Assembly (NCBI GenBank): GCA_027484105.1
Contig: JAIXUG010000028.1
Location: forward strand, 62,001-126,000
Reading direction: 5' to 3'
DNA: 64,000 bases
DNA from: Comamonadaceae bacterium
GTDB taxonomy: Bacteria > Pseudomonadota > Gammaproteobacteria > Burkholderiales > Burkholderiaceae_C
Of this stretch, positions 1 through 7,648 are shown in pieces; the first letter of the stretch is position 1; every line of letters starts with the position of its first letter. Both the position numbers and the translations under genes were made by a program. The notes under the pieces are model-generated. The model was given only the letters and a program-made list of their open reading frames with translations. It searched no databases and was not told the DNA's origin.

Positions 1-1293
1 GGAAGGCACACTGTTTTGCTTGGCGATCTGCACCACCGGTGTGGTGCCGATGGCCAGCTGTGGCCGGTATTCGTACATGGCGTTCAGGTCTTGCTCCAAG
101 GAGGCGCGCATTTGCACCTGCACGCCTTTGGCCTGGAGCCACTCGATGTCGTGCGCGTTCCATTCGGTCGCGGGGCAGGCGGAGCCGACGTAGCGCACAT
201 CGGCACCACACTCGATCAGCAAACGCCCCACCAGCAACTCGGAGCCTTCGTAGCCGCTCAGGGTGATGCGGCCAGAAATGGGCTTTTGCATCAAGAGACC
301 CCGCATTTGCGTGAGCGCCTGGTTGCGCGCCAGATCGATCTGCGACTGGGCAATGCCTGCCGCCTGGCCGATGTTTTGCAACCAGTCTTGCGTGCCTTCC
401 AGACCCACCGGGGCCGAGCCCACCACGGGGCGACCCGCCGCTTTGAACTCGCGCACGCTGGCGGTGTAAAACGGGTGGATGGCCGCAGCCACCGAACAGT
501 CGAGCGCCGCATACAACTCGCGCCATTCGCGGGTGGGCACCACCGGGCCTGCGGCCAAGCCCATGGGGGCCAGCATCTGACCGATGATGACCGGATCGGC
601 CGGGAACATCTCGCCCAGCAAAGCCACTGTGGGCAAGGCGCCTCGGCCTGCGCGAGGCGCGGCCACCGGACCGTTGATGATTTCTTCGCGGGCGTATTTG
701 AGCATGGCCCCGGCCAGCACGTCCTTGGCCTCGGCATGGGTGGGCACCCCAAAGCCAGGCACGTCAATGCCGATGATGCGCACGCCGTTGATCTCTTTGG
801 GCAGCAGCTGCAGCGGCACACCACTGGCAGTGGGCACACACAGGTTGATGATCACCACGGTGTCGACCTTGTCCGGGTCGGCCTCGGCGTGCACCGCTTC
901 GCGGATGTCTTCGAACAACTTGCCGGTGACGAGCGACTCGGAGTTGAAAGGCACATAACCCACACTGCGGCGCGCGCCGTAAAAATGCGAGGTGAACGTC
1001 AGGCCATACACGCAGCAGGCCGAGCCCGACAGCACGGTGGCGGTGCGCTTCATGCGCAGACCCACGCGCAGCGAGCCAAACGCCGGGCACATGCTTTGCG
1101 GCTGGTCATGCGGGCCCGCATCCGGCTGGCGCGGGTAGTCGCGGGCGTATTGGTCGAGCACCTCGGACTTGCCGGCTTCCTTGGCAGCCGCCACCATGGC
1201 TTCGGTGCCCGCGTGGCAGCCCATGCCGTCGCCTTTCAGGCCTGCGGGGTTCGCAGCTTGGGGGCTGGGATGGATCGGGATGGTGCGTGTCAT
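1..1293 (-). CDS. bchY: Chlorophyllide a reductase subunit BchY, 5' part (cut by window edge)
   Basis: BchY and BchZ form the nitrogenase-like catalytic component of chlorophyllide a reductase, which reduces ring B on the way to bacteriochlorophyll a; BchX supplies electrons. The frame stays open from an ATG at 1293 down to base 1, giving 431 codons with no stop, so the C-terminus lies outside the window. The N-terminal half has the cysteine-containing stretches MGCHAG, SMCPAFG and SACCVYG expected for Fe-S ligation, followed by the BchY-like segments INLCVPTASGVPLQLLP and GIDVPGFGVPTHAEA. The start lies 34 bases after the bchX stop, with AGGAACAG a few bases before the ATG. The order crtE-crtF-bchC-bchX-bchY on one strand matches known purple bacterial clusters. 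The long plus-strand frame over the same bases is a shadow. Confidence 0.95.
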   Translation of the reverse strand, partial: MTRTIPIHPSPQAANPAGLKGDGMGCHAGTEAMVAAAKEAGKSEVLDQYARDYPRQPDAGPHDQPQSMCPAFGSLRVGLRMKRTATVLSGSACCVYGLTFTSHFYGARRSVGYVPFNSESLVTGKLFEDIREAVHAEADPDKVDTVVIINLCVPTASGVPLQLLPKEINGVRIIGIDVPGFGVPTHAEAKDVLAGAMLKYAREEIINGPVAAPRAGRGALPTVALLGEMFPADPVIIGQMLAPMGLAAGPVVPTREWRELYAALDCSVAAAIHPFYTASVREFKAAGRPVVGSAPVGLEGTQDWLQNIGQAAGIAQSQIDLARNQALTQMRGLLMQKPISGRITLSGYEGSELLVGRLLIECGADVRYVGSACPATEWNAHDIEWLQAKGVQVQMRASLEQDLNAMYEYRPQLAIGTTPVVQIAKQNSVPS

Positions 1294-1326
1294 GGCCTGT
1301 TCCTGTGGGTGTTTCGGCGGCTGCGT

Positions 1327-2334
1327 TCAAGCAGCGTCGTAGACGACTTCCAGTGAAGGCTTGATGTCTTCGTGCTTGCCCACCATGTCGAACACGGTGG
1401 CGGGTTCGAGCACCACGTTGCGACCGACCACGTCGGCGCTGAACAAGCCCAGCAATTGGTCTTGCGTTTGGGGTTTGGGTCGCTGGGGTGGCGCTTCGGC
1501 GACGTTTTTGGCCAACTCGGCAAACAACGGCCCCCACTCGCCATCAGGGCGACCAATGATTTCGTAGCTGGCGCTCTTGCGGCGAATGTCCTCGTTGGCC
1601 GGGATTGCGGCCAGCACCGGAATGCCCGCGTTGGCCGCAAAGGTCTGGGCCTCGCCCGTGCCATCGTCTTTGTTGATGACCATGCCCGCCACGCCCACGT
1701 TGCCACCGAGCTTGCGGAAATACTCCACGGCACTGCAGACGTTGTTGGCCACGTACAGCGACTGCAAATCGTTGCTCGCAACCACAATGACTTTTTGGCA
1801 CATGTCACGGGCAATGGGCAGGCCGAAACCGCCGCACACCACGTCGCCCAAAAAGTCGAGCAGCACGTAGTCGAAGCCCCAATCGTGAAAGCCCAGTTTT
1901 TCGAGCGTTTCGAAGCCGTGGATGATGCCGCGACCGCCGCAGCCGCGACCGACTTCGGGGCCACCCAATTCCATGGCGAACACCCCATCGCGCTTGAAGC
2001 AGACATCGCCAATGCTCACCGCCTGGCCCGAGAGCTTGAGGCGCGAGGAGGTCTCGATGATGGTGGGGCAAGCCTTGCCACCAAAGAGCAAGCTGGTGGT
2101 GTCGCTCTTGGGGTCGCAGCCGATCAGCAGCACTTTTTTGCCCTGCTGGGCCATCATGTAAGACAGGTTGGCCAGCGTGAAGCTTTTGCCAATGCCGCCT
2201 TTGCCATAGATGGCAATGATTTGCGTCTCTTTGGTCACTTCGTTGGTGCTGACGGCGTCGGGTTCGACGTCGGCCTCGCGGCGCAGCACTTCAACAAATT
2301 TGATGGGCTGGGTGGTAGCGGTTTCTGTGTTCAT
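1327..2334 (-). CDS. bchX: Chlorophyllide a reductase iron protein BchX
   Basis: ATP-dependent, NifH-like electron donor to BchYZ in bacteriochlorophyll a synthesis; cytoplasmic. The protein is 335 residues. The P-loop YGKGGIGKS is at residues 43-51. The two cysteines expected to bridge the [4Fe-4S] cluster between subunits are in GRGCGGRG and VVCGGFGLP. The extended N-terminus before the P-loop separates BchX from BchL and NifH, which begin close to the P-loop. I chose the ATG at 2334 because it overlaps the bchC stop as ATGA, implying translational coupling; an in-frame ATG at 2349 lies inside bchC. Function is certain at family level. Confidence 0.97.
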   Translation of the reverse strand: MNTETATTQPIKFVEVLRREADVEPDAVSTNEVTKETQIIAIYGKGGIGKSFTLANLSYMMAQQGKKVLLIGCDPKSDTTSLLFGGKACPTIIETSSRLKLSGQAVSIGDVCFKRDGVFAMELGGPEVGRGCGGRGIIHGFETLEKLGFHDWGFDYVLLDFLGDVVCGGFGLPIARDMCQKVIVVASNDLQSLYVANNVCSAVEYFRKLGGNVGVAGMVINKDDGTGEAQTFAANAGIPVLAAIPANEDIRRKSASYEIIGRPDGEWGPLFAELAKNVAEAPPQRPKPQTQDQLLGLFSADVVGRNVVLEPATVFDMVGKHEDIKPSLEVVYDAA

Positions 2335-3284
2335 GCTGTGGCACTCCAATCAAGGATCATCTTGAGACAGCTCGCATCTCCGAAGGCAGTCTCGTAGGCA
2401 GAACCAGCATCCGTCGATGGCTGGGTGTGGGTGATCAAACCGTCAAGCGACAAGCGGCCGGTGTGCACCAGCTGGTTGACGGCCAACAAATCCGGGCGCT
2501 TCCACTCGGCTGCGATGCGCAGGCGTGCTTCGCGCATGAAGGCCGGGGCGTAGGCGAAAGACAGGTCGTGTTTGTAAAAACCGGCCAGCACCAGTTCGCC
2601 ACCAGGGCGCAGGCGTTGGATCAGGCTGTTGAGCAAGCTGCCATCGCCGCTCACGTCGTAAATCGTGCCGTAGTCGCGGCGTGGGTCGTCCTGGGGTTGC
2701 ATGACGGTGTAACCCTCGGCCCCGGCGAAGCGCTCGGTTTGGGTTTCCCAGACCGTGGGTGCAGGCAGGCCTGCGGCCACGGTGAGACGCGCCAGCAGGC
2801 GGCCCATGACCCCATGGCCAATGATGAGCTCGGGGGGCGCAAAGGGCTCGTGCTGCCCGCCGCCTGAGACGGCGTGGTAAGCGGTGGCAGCCAAGGCCAA
2901 CAGCACCGCTTGCGCGCCCAAGTGCTCATCCACGGTCACCACCTTTTGCTCGGCGACTACTAGGCGCGAGGCCGCGCCGCCAAACAAACTCTTGACCCCG
3001 GTGAAGCAATTGGCGCCGGGCACAAACACCCGCTGACCGGCTTGCACGCCCGAATCGGTGGCGGCGCGCACCACACGGCCCACCGTCTCGTATCCGGGCA
3101 CCAAGGGGTATCCCATGCCCGGAAAGGGCGGCATGCTGCCGTCCCAGAGCATGCGCTCTGTGCCCGTGCTGATGCCGCTGAACTCCACGGCCACCTCGAT
3201 TTGTCCTGCTTGCAAAACGGGCAATTCCAGGGCCTGCAAACTCAGCTGCTTGGGGCTGTTGAAAACGACGGCATGTGACTTCAT
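2331..3284 (-). CDS. bchC: 3-hydroxyethyl (bacterio)chlorophyllide a dehydrogenase BchC
   Basis: Oxidises the 3-hydroxyethyl group of the (bacterio)chlorophyllide intermediate to 3-acetyl, a late step of bacteriochlorophyll a synthesis. The protein is 317 residues and belongs to the medium-chain dehydrogenase fold. The N-terminal GroES-like part contains GISTGTERMLWDG and PLVPGYETVGRVV; the nucleotide-binding part contains IIGHGVMGRL near residue 160. It is followed by bchX with a 4-base overlap. The upstream gap to crtF is only 37 bases and holds a perfect PpsR-type palindrome (3314-3331), so bchC probably has its own light/oxygen-controlled promoter as well as read-through from crtEF. Confidence 0.96.
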   Translation of the reverse strand: MKSHAVVFNSPKQLSLQALELPVLQAGQIEVAVEFSGISTGTERMLWDGSMPPFPGMGYPLVPGYETVGRVVRAATDSGVQAGQRVFVPGANCFTGVKSLFGGAASRLVVAEQKVVTVDEHLGAQAVLLALAATAYHAVSGGGQHEPFAPPELIIGHGVMGRLLARLTVAAGLPAPTVWETQTERFAGAEGYTVMQPQDDPRRDYGTIYDVSGDGSLLNSLIQRLRPGGELVLAGFYKHDLSFAYAPAFMREARLRIAAEWKRPDLLAVNQLVHTGRLSLDGLITHTQPSTDAGSAYETAFGDASCLKMILDWSATA

Positions 3285-3313
3285 GGCTGTATTTTTTGCT
3301 TTACATCAAATTA

Positions 3314-3331
3314 TGTCAAAGTTAATTGACA
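3314..3331. promoter_or_regulatory. PpsR/CrtJ-type operator upstream of bchC
   Basis: Perfect TGT-N12-ACA palindrome (TGTCAAAGTTAATTGACA), the established recognition pattern of the photosynthesis repressor/activator PpsR (CrtJ). It sits 30-47 bases before the bchC ATG and covers the crtF stop codon at 3322-3324. On the minus strand a TTGACA-like -35 element lies immediately downstream at about 3319-3314. I infer control of bchCXY. Confidence 0.8.
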
Positions 3332-4536
3332 CAATTCTCCGAAACCAAGGGTAAACACTGAGATTTCCGCCCCACAAGGATGCGCGCGTGGATCGGCATG
3401 GCGTTGGGTACCTGCTCCACATGGGAAAACCCCGCCTCTTGCATCATGTTTTGCAGCTCCTGGGGGGTACGCAGCCGTCCAGCGCCCATCGCCAAAAGGT
3501 AAAAGTGAAAGTAAGCATCCACTGACGCTTCTGGCTGACCGGCTTCGGCGTCGGGTTGGGCCATGGGTTCGGCCAAGAGCAACACCCCACCCACGGGCAA
3601 GGCCGCGTAGGCTTTTTGCAATATCTGTCGCACCACGGCATCCGGGTGGTCGTGCGCCACGCGCACCAAGGTGATCAGGTCGGCCCCTTCGGGCAAAGGG
3701 TCATTGAGGAAACTGCCCGGGTGCAAGGCCACCCGCTCGGTCAAGCCCTTGGCCTGCAGGCCTTCGCGGGCCAAAGCCAGCACGGGCGGCAGGTCGAACA
3801 TCTTGAATTGCAGGTGGGGGGCGTGTGCGGCCAACTCACTCACAAATCGGCCCCGCCCTGCGCCCACGTCGAGCACGCAGCGGTGTTCGTCAAAAAAGTA
3901 GGACGACAGGATTTCCTGCACCACAAAGCCCTGCGAAGCCGCCATCAACTCGGAGTAGCGGGTGAACTTGTCCACCTCGGCCTGAGGCATGGCAGGCTTG
4001 GGCTGTTCATGGGCATAGGGCCAGTACTCGGCCATGCCACCGCTCCAGGCGTTGCCCAAAAACTGCAGTGGGTCCTGCATGTCCTGGTAGAGCAAATGGT
4101 TGTGCTCGATCATCTGCGCAATGCCCTCGTGCTGCGCCAATGGCACACCCAAGGGACCCAGGCCAAAACGGCCCTGGCTGCGGTGTTCCAAAAGGCCCAG
4201 CGCCACGGCCGACAACAGCAGGCGCTGCAACACCGCAGGGGCCAGGCCCGTGCGGCGCGCCAGATCGTTCAAGTTGGCGGGGGCATGGTGCAAGGCGCGA
4301 AACAAGTCAAGCCGCACACAGCCCAGCAGCACCTGGCTGTGCACAAAACCGGCCATCAGGTCGAACAGTTTGCGGGTGCGACGGCGCGTGAGCCAGCGCG
4401 TCAAAGGATTGCCCAGCGACCAACGGTACAAGCCAGGGTGCGCATACCAATGCTCCAGGCGCGCTTGCCAGGCATCCTTGAAGGAAGTGGACGCAGTTCG
4501 GGCCTGCACGGCGGCCAAGTCAAGGGGTTGGGACAT
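3322..4536 (-). CDS. crtF: Hydroxyneurosporene/demethylspheroidene O-methyltransferase CrtF
   Basis: SAM-dependent methylation of the C-1 hydroxyl of carotenoid intermediates in the spheroidene/spirilloxanthin pathway. The protein has 404 residues from the ATG at 4536. An N-terminal dimerisation/winged-helix-like region covers about residues 50-130. The SAM-binding motif VLDVGAGRGRF is at 221-231, and the catalytic-domain segment LVRVAHDHPDA follows. I chose 4536 because AAAGGAAG lies five bases upstream of it; the frame also opens at TTG 4572 and ATG 4569, the latter overlapping the crtE stop as TGATG. Its neighbours crtE and bchC support the carotenoid role over a generic methyltransferase. 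Confidence 0.93.
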   Translation of the reverse strand: MSQPLDLAAVQARTASTSFKDAWQARLEHWYAHPGLYRWSLGNPLTRWLTRRRTRKLFDLMAGFVHSQVLLGCVRLDLFRALHHAPANLNDLARRTGLAPAVLQRLLLSAVALGLLEHRSQGRFGLGPLGVPLAQHEGIAQMIEHNHLLYQDMQDPLQFLGNAWSGGMAEYWPYAHEQPKPAMPQAEVDKFTRYSELMAASQGFVVQEILSSYFFDEHRCVLDVGAGRGRFVSELAAHAPHLQFKMFDLPPVLALAREGLQAKGLTERVALHPGSFLNDPLPEGADLITLVRVAHDHPDAVVRQILQKAYAALPVGGVLLLAEPMAQPDAEAGQPEASVDAYFHFYLLAMGAGRLRTPQELQNMMQEAGFSHVEQVPNAMPIHARILVGRKSQCLPLVSENCVN

Positions 4537-4568
4537 GGTGCTTCCTTTGCGGCTTGCAGGTTCGGCCA

Positions 4569-5483
4569 TCAATGCGTGGCGCCCATGCGGCCAGCGGATA
4601 CCTCGGGGTGACTCTTGAAATACCCCTCACACAAGGCTTTGGGCACCAAACGCTCGGCTTCGAGTTGCACCAGCTGGCGCAACATGTCCCGGCAGGAGCA
4701 CGGTGGAATCGAGGTGGCCGCCTGCTCAATCAGGTGGTCAAAGTGGGCAATGGCCCCCTCCAGCCCCAAGGCCTGCGCCGAACTGGGGCGGGCATGCAGC
4801 GCATCCTGGCCTGCAGGCTTGCCCAAGGTGGCCGCATCGGCGATCACGTCGCGGATGTCATCGGCCACTTGGTAGGCCTCACCCAGATAATTGCCCAAGT
4901 GCGCCCAGGGCTCAGGCTCTGCACCGCAGCTCAAGGCCCCTGCGCAGGTGGCCGACACAAACAAGGCCCCGGTTTTGGCGCGCTGGTACTGCACCAGATC
5001 GGCGCTGCTCTCGCATTCCCATGCTTGACCAGCCACGATGCCGTGTGGCAAACCAACGCCCGAAGTCATGTTGTCCATCAAGTGGATCAGGCGATCGGGC
5101 CGCTGCGCACCGGCTTGCAACAAGACACGGTAGGCCATGACGATCAGTCCGTCGCCGGCCAAAAGCGCCAGCGGTTCGCTGAACGCCTTGTGCACTGTGG
5201 GGCGACCGCGCCGCATGTCGGCGTTGTCAAAGGCGGGCATGTCGTCGTGCACCAGGGAGGCGCAGTGCATCAATTCGAGCGCGACGGCGGCCGCATTGGT
5301 CAGCTGGGGCGCATCGTCACCACAAGCGGTGGCCACGGCCATGCACAACTGCGGGCGGATGCGGGCACCACCCGAAAACACCGCATGGCGCATGGCTGCC
5401 ACCAACCGCGGCGGAGCCCCCACACCGGCGGCCAGCTCAAAATGCGTGCTCAGGGCTTGCTCAGCGCGTGTCAACAGACTCAT
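4569..5483 (-). CDS. crtE: Geranylgeranyl diphosphate synthase CrtE
   Basis: Condenses IPP with allylic diphosphates to GGPP, the precursor of carotenoids and of the bacteriochlorophyll tail. The protein is 304 residues. The first aspartate-rich motif, DDMPAFD, is at about 80-86, followed by the RRG arginines. The second, DDIRD, is at about 208-212, and K/R residues for diphosphate binding are in GGARIRP. The start is set by GGAGGT four bases upstream. Being first in the crtE-crtF-bchCXY run, with a promoter and two PpsR palindromes upstream, argues for a photosynthesis-dedicated enzyme rather than the housekeeping IspA. Confidence 0.95.
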   Translation of the reverse strand: MSLLTRAEQALSTHFELAAGVGAPPRLVAAMRHAVFSGGARIRPQLCMAVATACGDDAPQLTNAAAVALELMHCASLVHDDMPAFDNADMRRGRPTVHKAFSEPLALLAGDGLIVMAYRVLLQAGAQRPDRLIHLMDNMTSGVGLPHGIVAGQAWECESSADLVQYQRAKTGALFVSATCAGALSCGAEPEPWAHLGNYLGEAYQVADDIRDVIADAATLGKPAGQDALHARPSSAQALGLEGAIAHFDHLIEQAATSIPPCSCRDMLRQLVQLEAERLVPKALCEGYFKSHPEVSAGRMGATH

Positions 5484-5505
5484 GGGACCTCCGACAGGAA
5501 CGACC

Positions 5506-5523
5506 TGTCAACTTCAACTGACA
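5506..5523. promoter_or_regulatory. PpsR/CrtJ-type operator, crtE-proximal
   Basis: Perfect TGT-N12-ACA palindrome (TGTCAACTTCAACTGACA) between the crtE start and its predicted -10 box, i.e. just downstream of transcription start, where a repressor would block initiation. Paired with the second site at 5558-5575; cooperative binding of PpsR tetramers to paired sites is known in Rhodobacter. Confidence 0.82.
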
Positions 5524-5535
5524 GGCATGAGTGTC

Positions 5536-5563
5536 AATATAACCTGATAATGTCAACTGTCAA
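5536..5563 (-). promoter_or_regulatory. Predicted sigma70 promoter of crtE
   Basis: On the minus strand a perfect TTGACA (5563-5558) and TATATT (5541-5536) are separated by 16 bases. Both operators fit around it: 5558-5575 covers the -35 element and 5506-5523 lies downstream. The layout is typical of PpsR-repressed photosynthesis promoters. Confidence 0.7.
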
Positions 5564-5575
5564 TCTTTATTGACA
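5558..5575. promoter_or_regulatory. PpsR/CrtJ-type operator, distal
   Basis: Perfect TGT-N12-ACA palindrome (TGTCAATCTTTATTGACA) overlapping the predicted crtE -35 element and only 20 bases before the ATG of the divergent small membrane-protein gene. It could therefore control both directions. An imperfect copy ending in ATA lies between the two perfect sites at 5532-5549. Confidence 0.82.
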
Positions 5576-5595
5576 CCACAAGGAAAGGCCGAACC

Positions 5596-5775
5596 ATGGG
5601 CATTTGGTTGGAATTGGGGATTTTTGGGCTGGTCTTCGTGTTTGCTTTTTGGCAAATGCACGATGTGCGCAAAGCGCAAGAACAAACGCGCCAGCAGCGG
5701 GCACGGGAAAAAGCGGCCCAAGAAGCGCTGGAGGCCGCCGCCGCATCGGACGACAAAGCCAAGGAAAAAGATTGA
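5596..5775 (+). CDS. Small single-pass membrane protein, divergent from crtE
   Basis: A 59-residue frame. It begins MGIWLELGIFGLVFVFAFWQ, a single hydrophobic segment (about residues 3-19). A highly charged, probably helical cytoplasmic tail rich in Arg, Gln, Lys, Glu and Ala follows and ends in KAKEKD. The start is supported by AAGGAAAG about seven bases upstream. No family name is recognised. The gene shares its short upstream region with crtE, including a PpsR-type operator 20 bases before the ATG, so it may be expressed with the photosynthesis genes. Alternatively it is a generic conserved small membrane protein that happens to flank the cluster. Confidence 0.7.
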   Translation: MGIWLELGIFGLVFVFAFWQMHDVRKAQEQTRQQRAREKAAQEALEAAAASDDKAKEKD

Positions 5776-5812
5776 ATCAGGGCATCACGCCCCTCGCCCA
5801 CAGGGTGGGCTG

Positions 5813-7564
5813 CTACGAAGCGTTGAACTGCAGCGCAGCCAGGCTGGCGTAAAGGCCGCCTTTGGCTTGGAGTTCAGCGTGCGTGCCCTGCTCCATCAGG
5901 CGGCCGCGCTCGAGCACCCAGATGACATCGGCCCGCTGCACCGTGGCCAGGCGGTGCGCGATGACCAGCGTGGTGCGACCCACCATGGCTTTGTCGAGCG
6001 CAGCTTGCACCATTTTTTCGCTTTGCGCGTCGAGCGCACTGGTGGCTTCGTCCAACAACAACAAGGGCGGGTTTTTCAGAATCGCCCGCGCAATGGCGAT
6101 GCGTTGACGCTGCCCGCCCGACAAACGCACACCCCGGTCGCCCAAATAGGTGTCAAAGCCCTCAGGCAGATCACGGATGAACTCTTGCGCATAAGCGGCC
6201 TCAGCGGCTGCGTGCACGTCTTCCAGGCTGGCGTCAGGGCGGCCGTAGCGGATGTTCTCGATCACCGTGCCCGAAAAAATCACGGGCTCCTGCGGCACGA
6301 TGGCCATGCGTTCGCGCAAGTCGTGCAAGCCCATCTGATCGATCGACACGCCGTCCAGCACGATGCGGCCTGACTGCGGGTCGTGAAAGCGCATCAGCAA
6401 GTCGAACAAGGTGGTTTTGCCAGCGCCGCTCGGCCCCACCACGGCCACGGTCTGGCCGGGATGGATCTGACCCGTGAGTTGGTCCAGCGCCCAGGTGCCG
6501 GGGCGCGAGGGGTAATGAAAGCGCACCGATTCGAGTTGCAAAGACGAGCCACCTTGTGGCCAGGGGGCTTGTTGCGGGTTCGCGGCAATCTTCAAATTCG
6601 ATTCGGTGTGCAGCAACTCCATCAGGCGCTCGGTGGCACCGGCGGCGCGCAGCATGTCGCCATACACCTCACCCAAGACCGCAAAGGCACTGGCCAGCAA
6701 GATGACATAAAACACCGTCTCGCCCAATTGACCTGCCGTGCTGGTGCCCTCGCGCACCGCCAGCGTGCCCATGTACAGGCCCCAGAGCAGCACCGCGCTG
6801 GAGGCCATGATGATGAAACCCACCAGCACCGCACGCGCACGGATGCGGCCCAGTGCCGTGCCCAGGGCACGCGTGGTGGAGTCGATGAAGCGGCGCGTCT
6901 CGCGGCCTTCGGCGGTATAGCTTTGCACCACGCTGATGGCGTTCAGCACCTCGGAGGCAATGGCACTGGAATCGGCCACGCGGTCCTGGTTGGCGCGCGA
7001 GAGTCGGCGCACCCGGCGGCCCAAATACACGCTCGGAAAAATCACCGCCGCCAGCACCGCCACCACCTGCAGCATGAGCACAGGGTTGGTCCACACCAGC
7101 ATCAAAAGCGCACCCGCACCCATGACCAGATTGCGCAGGCCCATGGAAAAAGACGAGCCCACCACGGTCTGCACCAAGGTGGTGTCGTTGGTCAGGCGCG
7201 AGAGCACTTCACCCGACTGCGTGGTTTCAAAAAATGCGGGGCTTTGCTGGAGCACATGGCCGTAGACCGCGTTGCGCAGGTCGGCCGTGATGCGCTCGCC
7301 CAACCAACTCACCGTGTAATAGCGGCCCGCAGAAAACACCGCCAAAGCTGCCGCCACTCCAAACAGTTGCAAGAAATTGCCCGACAGCTGTTCTGCAGTG
7401 GCCCCACTGGCCAAACCCTGGTCGATCAACTGGCGCAGAACCCATGGAAAAGCCAGCGTGGTGGCTGCAGCCAACAACAAAAACAAGGCCGCAATGGCCA
7501 AGCCCACGCGGTAGGGTTTGAAAAAAGGCACCAGGCCCGTGAGCGATTTGGGGGAAGCAGCCAT
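5813..7564 (-). CDS. ABC exporter, fused permease and ATPase (ABCB/MsbA-like)
   Basis: A half-transporter that would work as a homodimer in the inner membrane and export an unidentified lipid or hydrophobic substrate. The N-terminal part has about six membrane helices (residues 1-310). The ATPase part has Walker A VGPSGAGKTT, signature VRLSGGQRQR, Walker B LLLLDEATSALD and a switch histidine in VIAHRLAT. It is 583 residues from ATG 7564; the frame also opens at 7582 and 7612 without a clear ribosome-binding site, so the start is uncertain. It is convergent with the small gene at 5596. Nothing in the sequence defines the substrate. Confidence 0.9.
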   Translation of the reverse strand: MAASPKSLTGLVPFFKPYRVGLAIAALFLLLAAATTLAFPWVLRQLIDQGLASGATAEQLSGNFLQLFGVAAALAVFSAGRYYTVSWLGERITADLRNAVYGHVLQQSPAFFETTQSGEVLSRLTNDTTLVQTVVGSSFSMGLRNLVMGAGALLMLVWTNPVLMLQVVAVLAAVIFPSVYLGRRVRRLSRANQDRVADSSAIASEVLNAISVVQSYTAEGRETRRFIDSTTRALGTALGRIRARAVLVGFIIMASSAVLLWGLYMGTLAVREGTSTAGQLGETVFYVILLASAFAVLGEVYGDMLRAAGATERLMELLHTESNLKIAANPQQAPWPQGGSSLQLESVRFHYPSRPGTWALDQLTGQIHPGQTVAVVGPSGAGKTTLFDLLMRFHDPQSGRIVLDGVSIDQMGLHDLRERMAIVPQEPVIFSGTVIENIRYGRPDASLEDVHAAAEAAYAQEFIRDLPEGFDTYLGDRGVRLSGGQRQRIAIARAILKNPPLLLLDEATSALDAQSEKMVQAALDKAMVGRTTLVIAHRLATVQRADVIWVLERGRLMEQGTHAELQAKGGLYASLAALQFNAS

Positions 7565-7648
7565 GCGCAGTCGAAGACCCATGCGAAAAAGAACAAAAAG
7601 CCCGGCAAGCATAACGGCAAACCGGAAACAGCCCGGCTCACCGTTCGC

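Noticed and set aside
16-1356. 446-residue plus-strand open frame
   Set aside because: Antisense shadow of bchY; composition (His/Arg/Gly/Ala-rich) is non-protein-like and the opposite strand encodes clear BchY motifs.
5532-5549. Third PpsR site between the two perfect ones
   Set aside because: Ends in ATA rather than ACA; noted only as an imperfect copy.
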